From assembly GCF_001424565.1 (NCBI RefSeq), contig NZ_LMOL01000045.1, positions 183,463-247,462 of the forward strand: 64,000 nucleotides of DNA. The letters are read 5' to 3'. Shown here piece by piece: positions 8,908-16,260 of the stretch. How positions within the stretch are numbered: the stretch's first letter is position 1; each line of letters starts with the position of its first letter. Position numbers and translations under genes: made by a program. This stretch comes from Arthrobacter sp. Leaf141 (GTDB lineage Bacteria > Actinomycetota > Actinomycetes > Actinomycetales > Micrococcaceae). Below the pieces are notes generated by a model. It saw only the letters and a list, made by a program, of their open reading frames with translations. It made no database searches and was not told where the DNA came from.

Positions 8908-9172
8908 TTCGCCACACTCCTAGCTACGACGTACTTTGATGCTACGTGGCCCGCTACAAGATGGGGAGCGTGTTCGCCACGGGGGAAACCGGGACCGGTC
9001 CCGAATAGCAGCCGGCCGCCGTTGCCGGCATTTCCGGGGGGTGCCGGCAGCATCCGGCGGGAGGAAAAAATACCCCGGCCCAAATGAATTGACAAATCCG
9101 GTGCCGCTTCGGTTAGCCACAACAAAGTATGCGGTTTTTGCGGGCCGGACCGCATTCGCGGCTGGAACACAA
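8908..9172. other. Intergenic region upstream of clpC
   Basis: About 265 bases between the lsr2 terminator and the clpC start. It should hold the clpC promoter, but I could not pick a convincing -35/-10 pair or a ClgR-type operator by eye. The ribosome binding site TAGGAG for clpC is at its left end. No coding frame looks real. Confidence 0.5.
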
Positions 9173-9209
9173 AAAACCGCGCTTCCCGGAGTCCGGGCGG
9201 CGCGGCTTT
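9173..9209 (-). terminator. Terminator of lsr2
   Basis: AAAACCGCGC (9173-9182) pairs with GCGCGGCTTT (9200-9209) with one mismatch, and an inner CCCGGA/TCCGGG hairpin forms the tip. On the minus strand the stem is followed by TTTTTT, a good intrinsic terminator 20 bases after the lsr2 stop. Confidence 0.85.
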
Positions 9210-9229
9210 CCGTGCATCACTGCGCAGGG

Positions 9230-9559
9230 CTAGGAATTTGCCTTTTGGTAGGCTTCCTGGATTTCCGCCTGAATTCGGCCGCGGCTGTTAACGGTGTAGC
9301 CGTTATCACGGGCCCACTGGCGAATCTGCGCCGAATCATTGTTCCGGCCGGCAGCGGGCGCCTTGGCGCGGGCCGCGCGGCCACCGGACGTCTTACGGCC
9401 GGCGTCGATAAAGCGCTCCAGCGAAGTGCGGAGCTCGGCGGCATTAGCTGCCGAGAGGTCGATCTCATAGTTGGCCCCGTCAAGGCCAAACTTTACATTC
9501 TCGTCTGCGGATCCCCCATCCAGATCATCAACGAGGATGATGTTTACTTTCTGTGCCAT
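9230..9559 (-). CDS. lsr2: Nucleoid-associated protein Lsr2
   Basis: 109 residues. Starts with the typical MAQKVNIILVDDLDG, with the N-terminal dimerisation sheet (residues 1-55) and a C-terminal DNA-binding domain ending in WARDNGYTVNSRGRI, where RGR is the AT-hook-like minor-groove motif. Lsr2 bridges DNA and silences AT-rich, often transferred, genes; it is the actinobacterial counterpart of H-NS. The linker (AARAKAPAAG) is basic and flexible. It lies between clpC and lysS as in mycobacteria and has its own terminator, so it is probably a single transcript. Confidence 0.96.
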   Translation of the reverse strand: MAQKVNIILVDDLDGGSADENVKFGLDGANYEIDLSAANAAELRTSLERFIDAGRKTSGGRAARAKAPAAGRNNDSAQIRQWARDNGYTVNSRGRIQAEIQEAYQKANS

Positions 9560-9689
9560 TAAAAGACTTCCTTGTGAGGGGTGGATTTTCAGAGAAGCAG
9601 GATGTTTCCTAAAAAGTTTTACTCTCTTTATGGCAACGCGTCAAAGTACGCAATGGTTCCTGGCTATATTCCCGGAAAGTTCACAGGGT

Positions 9690-9857
9690 TTAGTTATTGG
9701 AAACCGGACCGTGGCCGGCCGCTTTGGCATCCGCCTCGGCCTGCGCACGCGCCTCTGCCTGCCGCTCGGATTTGTCCGCATTGAAGATTGACTTCATCGC
9801 GAACCAGAACAGCAGGCCCACCACCAGGGAGGGTACAAGGACAGCTACATACTCCAC
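9690..9857 (-). CDS. 55-residue single-pass membrane protein, coupled to lysS
   Basis: GTG start at 9857, TAA at 9690-9692. The product begins VEYVAVLVPSLVVGLLFWFA, one clear membrane helix near the N-terminus, followed by a charged, alanine-rich helix (ADKSERQAEARAQAEADAKA) and a short tail. The start lies two bases after the lysS stop and AAGGA is placed just before it inside the lysS end, so it is translated by coupling. No family or function is recognised. Coding is supported by the clean membrane helix, the amphipathic tail and the tight spacing. Confidence 0.8.
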   Translation of the reverse strand: MEYVAVLVPSLVVGLLFWFAMKSIFNADKSERQAEARAQAEADAKAAGHGPVSNN

Positions 9858-9859
9858 GG

Positions 9860-11398
9860 TCAGTTTCCTTCGGGCTTCAGGAGTGGGAACAGGATGGTTT
9901 CGCGGATGCCGGCACCCGTGAAGAGCATCACCAGCCGGTCGATGCCCAGGCCGATGCCGCCCATGGGCGGGGCGCCGTATTCCAGGGCCCGCAGGAAGTC
10001 CTCGTCGAGCTGCATGGCCTCGTCATCGCCTGCGGCGGCGTGCCGGGACTGCTCGGTGAGCCGGTCCCGCTGGATGACGGGGTCGATCAGTTCGGAGAAG
10101 GCGGTGCCGCGCTCCATGCCGCCGATGATGAGGTCCCAGGCCTCGATGAGCCGGCCGTCCTCGCGGTGCGGGCGGGCCAGCGGCTGCGCCGAGGGCGGGT
10201 AGTCGTAAACGAACGTGGGGTTCAGGAGGGTGGGTTCGACGATTTCGCCGAAGAGCTCCACGGCAAGCTTCTCGGCATCCCACTTGGGGTCAACCTTCAC
10301 TTCGTGCTTTTCGGCGATCCCGCGAAGCACCTCAACGGACGTGTCCGGCGTGACTTCCTGGCCAACGGCGTCAGAAAGTCCCGGGTAGACGGACAGCCAG
10401 GCCCATTCGCCGTCGAGGTTGATCTCCCCGGCGTCGGTCTGCAGCACACGGCCGGCGCCAACGGAATCTGCGGCGTCGAGGATGATTTCGCGCATGCGTT
10501 CGGCCATCACGAACTGGTCCGCCCAGGCCTCGTAGCATTCCAGCGTGGTGAATTCGGGGCTGTGGGTGGAGTCCACGCCCTCGTTGCGGAACACGCGGCC
10601 CATGTCGTACACCCGGTCGATTCCGCCCACCACGGCACGCTTGAGGTACAGCTCGGTGGCGATCCGCAGGGTCATCTTCTGGTCGAAGGCGTTCATGTGG
10701 GTCTCGAAGGGCCGGGCGAGGGCGCCGCCGTGGACCAGCTGCAGGATCGGGGTTTCCACCTCAACGTAGCGGCGCTTGAACAGCGTCTCACGGATGGAGC
10801 GGGTGATCGCCGCGCGGGTGTAGACCATCTCGCGGGCCTCGTCACGGACCATCAGGTCAACGTAGCGCTGGCGAACGCGGGTTTCCTCGCTCAGTTCTGC
10901 ATGCAGCACCGGCAACGGGCGCAGCGCCTTGGAAGCCATGGACCAGGAATCGGCCATCACGGAGAGTTCACCGCGGCGGGAGGAAATCACCTCTCCCTTG
11001 ATGAACACGTGGTCACCCAGGTCCACCAGCGCCTTCCAGTCGGCCAGCGCCTCCTCGCCCACGTTGGCGAGGCTGAGCATCGCCTGCAGGCGTGCACCCT
11101 TGCCGTCCACGCCGCCTTCCTGGAGGGTAGCGAAGCAAAGCTTTCCGGTGTTGCGGACAAACACCACGCGCCCGGTGATGCCTACGGTCTCCCCCGAGGC
11201 GTCGTCGGCCTCAAGGTGGGAGTACTTTTCGCGGATCTCCGTCAGCGAGTGGGTCCGTTCCACTCCCACCGGATACGCCTCGGCGCCCCGCTCGATCAGT
11301 TTGGCGCGCTTCTCCATGCGGATCCGCATCTGCTCGCTGGCGTCGAGGGGCTCGGGTGCGTTTTTGGGGGCGGGGGTGTTTTGGGAAGTCACAGTCAT
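9860..11398 (-). CDS. lysS: Lysine--tRNA ligase, class II
   Basis: 512 residues from the ATG at 11398. N-terminal OB-fold anticodon domain (about 60-170, with VGITGRVVFVRNTGKLCFATL), then the class II core: motif 2 FRNEGVDSTHSPEFT and motif 3 MGGIGLGIDRLVML. The enzyme charges tRNA-Lys with lysine in the cytosol. The ATG is chosen because homologues start a little before the SEQMRIRMEKR segment; an in-frame upstream ATG adds 30 proline-rich residues that look non-coding. A TAAACT sits two bases before the ATG, so the true start could be the GTG two codons later on a leaderless message. Confidence 0.95.
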   Translation of the reverse strand: MTVTSQNTPAPKNAPEPLDASEQMRIRMEKRAKLIERGAEAYPVGVERTHSLTEIREKYSHLEADDASGETVGITGRVVFVRNTGKLCFATLQEGGVDGKGARLQAMLSLANVGEEALADWKALVDLGDHVFIKGEVISSRRGELSVMADSWSMASKALRPLPVLHAELSEETRVRQRYVDLMVRDEAREMVYTRAAITRSIRETLFKRRYVEVETPILQLVHGGALARPFETHMNAFDQKMTLRIATELYLKRAVVGGIDRVYDMGRVFRNEGVDSTHSPEFTTLECYEAWADQFVMAERMREIILDAADSVGAGRVLQTDAGEINLDGEWAWLSVYPGLSDAVGQEVTPDTSVEVLRGIAEKHEVKVDPKWDAEKLAVELFGEIVEPTLLNPTFVYDYPPSAQPLARPHREDGRLIEAWDLIIGGMERGTAFSELIDPVIQRDRLTEQSRHAAAGDDEAMQLDEDFLRALEYGAPPMGGIGLGIDRLVMLFTGAGIRETILFPLLKPEGN

Positions 11399-11454
11399 CA
11401 AGTTTACGGGACGCCACCCATCCGGGCTTGCCGGGCCGTCCGGGGCCGGAAGCC

Positions 11455-11460
11455 TAGGAT
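11455..11460 (+). promoter_or_regulatory. Putative -10 hexamer of a leaderless transcript (TAGGAT)
   Basis: TAGGAT ends six bases before the GTG at 11467 (three before the GTG at 11464). With no clear Shine-Dalgarno sequence, this favours 11467 as the start of the downstream hydrolase. Confidence 0.45.
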
Positions 11461-11466
11461 GGGGTG

Positions 11467-12321
11467 GTGAAAGAACAGGCACTTCCAACGCACGACGGCG
11501 GCCGGCTGGCTTTGTACAGTTACGGCACCGAGGACGCGCCGGGCGAACGCCGGGTGGTGGTTATCGGCGGCGCTTTCCTCACGGCGTTGATTTACCGGCC
11601 GTTTTCGATTGCGCTGGCCGACGGGCTGGGACCGGGCTGGGCCGTGGACGTCTACGACCGCCGCGGCCGGGGCAGTTCCACCCCGCAGCCTCCCGGCTAC
11701 TCCATGGCCACGGAGATCGAAGACGTCCGGACGGTCCTGGACGCCACCGGCGCCCGGAATATCCTGGGCCACAGCCTGGGCGGCTCGGTGGCCCTGAACG
11801 CCGTCCAGGAGTTCACCGGGACGGCGTACGTTCCGGACAAGCTGGCCGTGTACGACGCCGCCGTGAACATTGATGGGAGCATCGACACCGCCTGGCTGGA
11901 CGGGTTTGAGGCGGCGGTCAACGACGGGAAGCTGGGCCATGCCCTGGCTCATGCGAAACGGGCGGTCAATCCCGGATCGGCAATGGCCCGTGTCCCCGAG
12001 CCCATCCTGGCGGGACTGATGGCGCTGGTGTCACGGACCAAGGTGAACAAGGTGTTCCGCGACGTTATGCCGAGCGCCGTGGGCGAATTGCGGGCCGCGT
12101 ACAACGAGGCCGAATCCGCCAGGGATTTCCGGGTGCTGCCGGCAAACACCCACTTCATGGCGGGCGGGAAAAGCCCCGGCTATTACAAGGTCACCGCCGA
12201 ACGGCTGCACGCGGCCGTTCCCGGCAGCACCTATGAACTCTCGCCGAAGGGATTCCACGGCTCCATCCCGGCCGCGGTGAATGAACTGGTCACCGACATT
12301 TCGGAGTACTTCAAGGGCTGA
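11467..12321 (+). CDS. Alpha/beta hydrolase (first of a tandem pair)
   Basis: 284 residues from the second of two adjacent GTG codons; 11464 is the alternative. Alpha/beta hydrolase fold: DRRGRGSSTPQPPGY strand-loop, nucleophile elbow GHSLGGSVALN (Ser about residue 103) and a late His in KGFHGSIPAA. Reaction unknown; the family includes esterases, epoxide hydrolases and haloperoxidase-like enzymes. No signal peptide. The next gene is a clear paralogue with the same RRGRGSS and GHSxGG layout, so the pair arose by tandem duplication. Confidence 0.85.
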   Translation: MKEQALPTHDGGRLALYSYGTEDAPGERRVVVIGGAFLTALIYRPFSIALADGLGPGWAVDVYDRRGRGSSTPQPPGYSMATEIEDVRTVLDATGARNILGHSLGGSVALNAVQEFTGTAYVPDKLAVYDAAVNIDGSIDTAWLDGFEAAVNDGKLGHALAHAKRAVNPGSAMARVPEPILAGLMALVSRTKVNKVFRDVMPSAVGELRAAYNEAESARDFRVLPANTHFMAGGKSPGYYKVTAERLHAAVPGSTYELSPKGFHGSIPAAVNELVTDISEYFKG

Positions 12322-12360
12322 GCATCAGGGTGCGTATCGCCTGCGTCCGGATTGCTCGGC

Positions 12361-12366
12361 TAGGCT
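12361..12366 (+). promoter_or_regulatory. Putative -10 hexamer of a leaderless transcript (TAGGCT)
   Basis: TAGGCT is exactly six bases before the ATG at 12373 of the second hydrolase, with no Shine-Dalgarno sequence between. Confidence 0.45.
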
Positions 12367-12372
12367 TCGACC

Positions 12373-13212
12373 ATGACGCGCGAGAACATCAGGACCCCCG
12401 ACGGCGGCACTCTGGAGCTCTTTTCCACCGGCGCTGAACTGGCCAAGGCCGGTTCCGGCATCGTTGTGGTGCCACCGTCCATGGTGACGGCTGCCGACTA
12501 CACCAAGTTCGCCCAGAAGCTCAGCGCTGCCCTGGGCCGCCCCGTCCACACGTTCAACCGCCGCGGGCGGGGTTCTTCCTCACCCCAGCCGGAGGACTAC
12601 ACGCTGGATGTGGATATCCGGGACCTCGACACCATCATGAAGCACACGTCCAGCACTGACGTGTTCGGGCACAGCTTCGGCGGCGCCGTGGCGCTGCACG
12701 CGGCGCGGACCCTGCCCGTGGAGCGGCTCGCCGTGTACGACCCCGCGGTGTCCGTGAACCACAGCGTCACCGCCGATTGGACCGCCGAATACGAACGCGC
12801 CGCCGCTGCGGGCGACGACGACCGCGCCCTGGCCGTAATGAAGCGCGGCCTGGAGTCAGGCGGCAGCAGCTTCTCGTCCCGGATGCCGCTGTCCATGCTG
12901 ACGCTCGCCAACAAGCTGACCGCCGGCACCAGCGAGGGCCGGCAGCAGCGGGACATGATGCGGACGGGCGTCCGCGAAATCAAGGCCATCATCGCCGCGG
13001 ACATGCCCGCCGAGCCGTTCCTTGAACTGCCGCTGGAAACCCTGATCGTGGTGGGCGAGAAGAGCCCCGCTTACTTCGGCGTGGCCTGCGGCCAGATCCA
13101 CGACGTGCTCTCCGGCTCCAGCTACACCATCCTGCCCGGCATGGGGCACGACGGTGTGATCAAGGCCCCGGACCGGCTGATCCAGGAGCTGAGCGACTTC
13201 TTCGCAGGCTGA
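12373..13212 (+). CDS. Alpha/beta hydrolase (second of a tandem pair)
   Basis: 279 residues, paralogous to the preceding gene. Visible elements: NRRGRGSSSPQPEDY, nucleophile elbow GHSFGGAVALHA with Ser101, and GMGHDGVIKAP near the C-terminus supplying the catalytic His. The acid residue is not certain. Likely a cytosolic esterase-like enzyme of unknown substrate. It has its own putative leaderless promoter, so the duplicates may be expressed independently. A long perfect inverted repeat follows, between this gene and the convergent MFS gene. Confidence 0.85.
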   Translation: MTRENIRTPDGGTLELFSTGAELAKAGSGIVVVPPSMVTAADYTKFAQKLSAALGRPVHTFNRRGRGSSSPQPEDYTLDVDIRDLDTIMKHTSSTDVFGHSFGGAVALHAARTLPVERLAVYDPAVSVNHSVTADWTAEYERAAAAGDDDRALAVMKRGLESGGSSFSSRMPLSMLTLANKLTAGTSEGRQQRDMMRTGVREIKAIIAADMPAEPFLELPLETLIVVGEKSPAYFGVACGQIHDVLSGSSYTILPGMGHDGVIKAPDRLIQELSDFFAG

Positions 13213-13250
13213 CGGTTCCTGCGCCCCGGCTCACCAACCTCCCTGAGCAT

Positions 13251-13316
13251 CCCAACTAGCTCGCAGTTGTTGTCGTTTTGACGGGTCTAAACGACAACAA
13301 CTGCGAGCTAGTTGGG
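13251..13316. repeat. 28-bp perfect inverted repeat between convergent genes
   Basis: The left arm 13251-13278 (begins CCCAACTAGCTCGCAG) and right arm 13289-13316 are exact reverse complements over 28 bp, around a 10-base loop (TGACGGGTCT). It lies between the stop codons of the convergent hydrolase and MFS genes, so it could act as a bidirectional terminator. The arms are longer and less GC-rich than other terminators here and lack a T-tract, so it may instead be a copy of a dispersed palindromic repeat element. Confidence 0.9.
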
Positions 13317-13323
13317 GCGGGGG

Positions 13324-14805
13324 TCAGTGGGTGCCGTGACCGCCGGCCGCGCCCGCAGCGTCCGTCTTGCGCATCATGGCGGACAGGACAACGGCAGCCA
13401 GGGCAATCACCGTCGCCGTCATAAAGGCGGCACTCATTCCGGCAACCAGCCCGGACGTCGCTGACACCACGGAGAAGATGGACACCAGCAGCGCCGTGCC
13501 GGCGGCGCCGGCCACCTGCTGCGTGGTGCTCATGATCGCTGAGCCGTGTGAGTACAGGTGGGGCGGCAGCGGGTTCAGGCCGGTGGTGAAGGCCGGCGTG
13601 AACAGCAGGGCCAGGCCCAGGCTGAGTCCCACGTGCAGGGTGATGATCCACCAGACGGGCGTGCCGGCGTCGAGCATGGAGAACTGCCACAGGGTCAGGA
13701 CCATCATGACGGAGCCGGTGACGGTGAGGGGCAGCGGCCCGATCCGGTCGAACAGCCGGCCCACCACGGGGCCAAGCAGGCCCATGGCCAGGCCACCGGG
13801 GAGCAGCGCCAGGCCGGTCTCCAGTGAACCGAGGCCCCGGACTTCCTGCAGGTACAGCGGCAGCAGGATCACGCCGCCGAACAGCGCCATCATGGCCACA
13901 ACCATCAGCAGGACGGAGACGGTGAACATCCGCAGCTTGAACGCGCGCAGGTCGAGCAGGGGCGCCGCGGACTTCTGCAGCCGGACCTGGCGGAGCACAA
14001 AAACGGCCAGGCTCGCGACGCCGATGACCAGGGCCGCGATCGCCGTGGTGGCGGGCCCGGCGTCGCCGCCATGGCCGCCGCCGATCTGGCTCAGGCCGTA
14101 GACCAGGCCGCCGAAGGCGGGAACGGTGAGCAGTACTGAGACGATGTCCAGCTTGGTCTTTTCGGCTTCACCGATGTTGGTGAGGTACTTTGCGCCGATG
14201 GCCAGCGCCACGAGGGCCACGGGCAGGACAAACACAAACATGAACCGCCAGGTGAAGTGCTCAAGGATCAGGCCCGAGACGGTGGGGCCCATGGCCGGCG
14301 CCACGGAGATGGCGATGCTGACGTTGCCCATCACGGCGCCGCGACGCGACATGGGAACCAGCGTAAGGATGGTGGTCATCAGCAGCGGCAGCATGATGGC
14401 GGTGCCGCCGGCCTGGATGATGCGGGCCAGCAGGAGGATTTCGAAGCCCGGGGCCACTGCGGCCAGCGCGGTGCCTACGGAAAAGAGTCCCATGGCCAGC
14501 ATAAACACGGCCCGGGTGGAAAGGCTCTGCAGGATGAAGCCCGTGGTGGGGATGACAATCGCCATGGTGAGCATAAAGCCGGTGGAGAGCCACTGCACGG
14601 TGGGGGCATCCACCTGGAGATCCACCATCAGGCGCTGCATCGCCACGTTCATGATGGTTTCGTTGAGGATCACCACGAAGGTGGCCACCAGGAGCGTGGC
14701 GATGACCGTCACGGATTCCCGGGACATCTTCTCCGGCGCGGCAGGGGTGGTTGCCGCGGCCGGAGCTGGCTGTCCGCTGGTGTTGGGCGATACTTCGGTA
14801 GACAT
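13324..14805 (-). CDS. DHA2-family MFS multidrug exporter
   Basis: 493 residues from the ATG at 14805. About 14 hydrophobic segments. DHA2 signature features include LNETIMNVAMQRLMVDL in helix 1 (counterpart of the D-x-T motif), QWLSTGFMLTMAIVIP in helix 2 and a GPTVSGLIL motif C in helix 5. Such transporters export drugs or metabolites by proton antiport. The start has a strong GAGGGAA ribosome binding site five bases before the ATG. That site is exactly complementary to an upstream segment (see 14808-14927). No adjacent regulator gene is visible. Substrate unknown. Confidence 0.9.
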   Translation of the reverse strand: MSTEVSPNTSGQPAPAAATTPAAPEKMSRESVTVIATLLVATFVVILNETIMNVAMQRLMVDLQVDAPTVQWLSTGFMLTMAIVIPTTGFILQSLSTRAVFMLAMGLFSVGTALAAVAPGFEILLLARIIQAGGTAIMLPLLMTTILTLVPMSRRGAVMGNVSIAISVAPAMGPTVSGLILEHFTWRFMFVFVLPVALVALAIGAKYLTNIGEAEKTKLDIVSVLLTVPAFGGLVYGLSQIGGGHGGDAGPATTAIAALVIGVASLAVFVLRQVRLQKSAAPLLDLRAFKLRMFTVSVLLMVVAMMALFGGVILLPLYLQEVRGLGSLETGLALLPGGLAMGLLGPVVGRLFDRIGPLPLTVTGSVMMVLTLWQFSMLDAGTPVWWIITLHVGLSLGLALLFTPAFTTGLNPLPPHLYSHGSAIMSTTQQVAGAAGTALLVSIFSVVSATSGLVAGMSAAFMTATVIALAAVVLSAMMRKTDAAGAAGGHGTH

Positions 14806-14807
14806 GG

Positions 14808-14927
14808 GTGTTCCCTCAGGGAGTAAGAAGAAGTGGGTGCGCGGGAATCGCCGCTGCAGATGCAAACATTCTAGCGGCCGGACTAATTCCTCCGCACGGA
14901 ATATTTTCCTTAACCCTGAGGGAACAC
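14808..14927 (-). promoter_or_regulatory. MFS gene leader with 14-bp complementary copies covering the ribosome binding site
   Basis: GTGTTCCCTCAGGG at 14808-14821 recurs as its exact reverse complement at 14914-14927. On the minus strand the gene-proximal copy is CCCTGAGGGAACAC, which contains the Shine-Dalgarno sequence directly before the ATG. If transcription starts beyond 14927 the two copies would pair and hide the start site. If it starts inside (a TAGAAT lies near 14868-14873) the copies, each with a CCCT-S-AGGG palindrome, could be repressor operators. Confidence 0.55.
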
Positions 14928-14947
14928 TGGGGGCCTGGGCCCGGAGA

Positions 14948-15514
14948 TCAGGCGGTCTGGCCTGCGTGCTGCCCTTCGGCGATCTCCTCCACCAGTTTGG
15001 CGTTGAAGGCCGGCAGGTCGTCCGGGTTCCGGCTGGTGACCAGGCCCTGGTCCACCACCACTTCCTCGTCCGTCCAGTTGGCGCCGGCGTTGACCAGGTC
15101 GGTCCGGAGCGTGTGGTACGAGGTCACGTTCCGTCCGTTGAGCACGCCTGCCTCGATCAACAACCATGGGGCGTGGCAGATCGAGGCCACCGGCTTGTGC
15201 TGTTCGAAGAAGTTCCGGGCGAAGCGCTGTGCGTCCTGGTCCACGCGGAGGTGGTCGGCGTTCACCACGCCGCCGGGAAGGACCAGCGCGTCGTAGTCGC
15301 CGGCGTTGGCTTCGGCCACGGTGAGGTCCACTTCAAAGGTGTCGCCCTTGTCCGTACCGTTATAGCCCTGCAGCCGGCCGCTGGCGGGTGCCACCAGGGT
15401 GGGTTCGCCGCCGGCATCCCTGACGGCCTGCCAGGGGCTGGTCAGCTCGACCTGCTCCACGCCGTCCGTGAGCAGGAACGCTACCTTTTTACCGCTGATG
15501 CTGTGTTCTGACAT
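14948..15514 (-). CDS. DJ-1/PfpI family protein (type 1 glutamine amidotransferase-like)
   Basis: 188 residues. DJ-1/PfpI fold with the conserved Glu in LTDGVEQVEL (Glu20 or Glu23), the nucleophile elbow SICHAPWLL with Cys113-His114, and the VLPGGVVNADHLR loop. Members are protease-, glyoxalase- or deglycase-like; activity cannot be told from sequence. A strong AGGAGG stands before the ATG at 15514. It lies between the MFS gene and the TOPRIM gene, all on the minus strand. A hairpin at 15545 suggests that it is transcribed separately from the TOPRIM gene. Confidence 0.88.
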   Translation of the reverse strand: MSEHSISGKKVAFLLTDGVEQVELTSPWQAVRDAGGEPTLVAPASGRLQGYNGTDKGDTFEVDLTVAEANAGDYDALVLPGGVVNADHLRVDQDAQRFARNFFEQHKPVASICHAPWLLIEAGVLNGRNVTSYHTLRTDLVNAGANWTDEEVVVDQGLVTSRNPDDLPAFNAKLVEEIAEGQHAGQTA

Positions 15515-15544
15515 TGGTCCTCCTCGGTGCGGAGCGGGACCGGA

Positions 15545-15564
15545 CCGCGCCCGGAAGGGCGCGG
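15545..15564 (-). terminator. Hairpin between TOPRIM gene and PfpI gene
   Basis: CCGCGCCC and GGGCGCGG form a perfect 8-bp stem around a GGAA loop, downstream of the TOPRIM gene on the minus strand. No T-tract. Confidence 0.55.
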
Positions 15565-15636
15565 CAATGGCCGCTCCAAGAGTTGCTTGCCTGACGGTTT
15601 CCAGCCTAGGAACAATCAAAGTGATAAGCAAGCTGA

Positions 15637-16227
15637 CTATCTGGGTCCCGAGTGCGGGGTGCTGGCTGCTGTCGCCGCTGCCGCCGGGAAGCAGGCCACG
15701 AGGCGGGCCAGCGGCTCCGGCGCGTGCCCGGCCGGCAGGGCACGGACCAGCAGCGGCGCGTACCTGATCTTGTTGCCGCTGCGGCCGCCGAAGAAACGGT
15801 GCAGCTGCGCCGTTTCGGTCCGGTCCCGGAGGGAAGGCTGGCGTTGCAGGAGCCGGAAGGACGGCAGTTCGCCCTGGGCCTCGATGATGCCGAGCACACA
15901 CTCCACGCCCAGGCAGCGGATGAGCTCGTCTTCCAGATCGGAGCTGCAGATTTGGAAGCCCAGCGACGCCAGGGTGCCCGGCCCCAGGCCTGCCCTGCCG
16001 AGCGCGCGGGCAATGAACGGGGACTCGGCTGCATCGCACAGGCCCAGCAGCCGGTGGCCGGCGCCGCCGGGGCCGTAGCGGCGGAGGTACCTGCCGATAC
16101 TGGTGGCACCGCCCATGGGCACCACCGCGACCTGTTCCGCTGCCAGGTTGTGGCCAAGACCCAGGGCCAGCGCCTCGACCGCCAGCCGGTCACTTTCGCC
16201 TTCGACCAACACCGTTGTCGCCTGCAT
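15637..16227 (-). CDS. Solitary TOPRIM-domain protein (OLD-like)
   Basis: 196 residues. The N-terminus reads TTVLVEGESDRLAVEALA, the first TOPRIM motif with its catalytic Glu, followed by VAVVPMGGATSI and LGLCDAAESPFIARAL, where the second acidic motif is expected. It resembles the C-terminal nuclease half of OLD-family endonucleases but lacks the ABC-type ATPase half, and no ATPase gene stands next to it. Possible roles are DNA processing, repair or defence; none is proven. It starts 33 bases after the panC stop codon on the same strand and may share the panC transcript. The C-terminus is low-complexity. Confidence 0.7.
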   Translation of the reverse strand: MQATTVLVEGESDRLAVEALALGLGHNLAAEQVAVVPMGGATSIGRYLRRYGPGGAGHRLLGLCDAAESPFIARALGRAGLGPGTLASLGFQICSSDLEDELIRCLGVECVLGIIEAQGELPSFRLLQRQPSLRDRTETAQLHRFFGGRSGNKIRYAPLLVRALPAGHAPEPLARLVACFPAAAATAASTPHSGPR

Positions 16228-16260
16228 CAGATCAGTATGCCTGATGCCTGCCCGTCCGGA

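Noticed and set aside
9788..11470. A long plus-strand frame opposite lysS
   Set aside because: Antisense shadow of lysS with no protein-like motifs.
14126..15511. A long plus-strand frame opposite the MFS and PfpI genes
   Set aside because: No domain, odd composition, and the minus strand has clear family motifs throughout.
15606..16193. Alternative minus-strand frame over the TOPRIM gene
   Set aside because: It lacks the TOPRIM motifs; the 15637-16227 frame carries LVEGESDRLA and protein-like composition.
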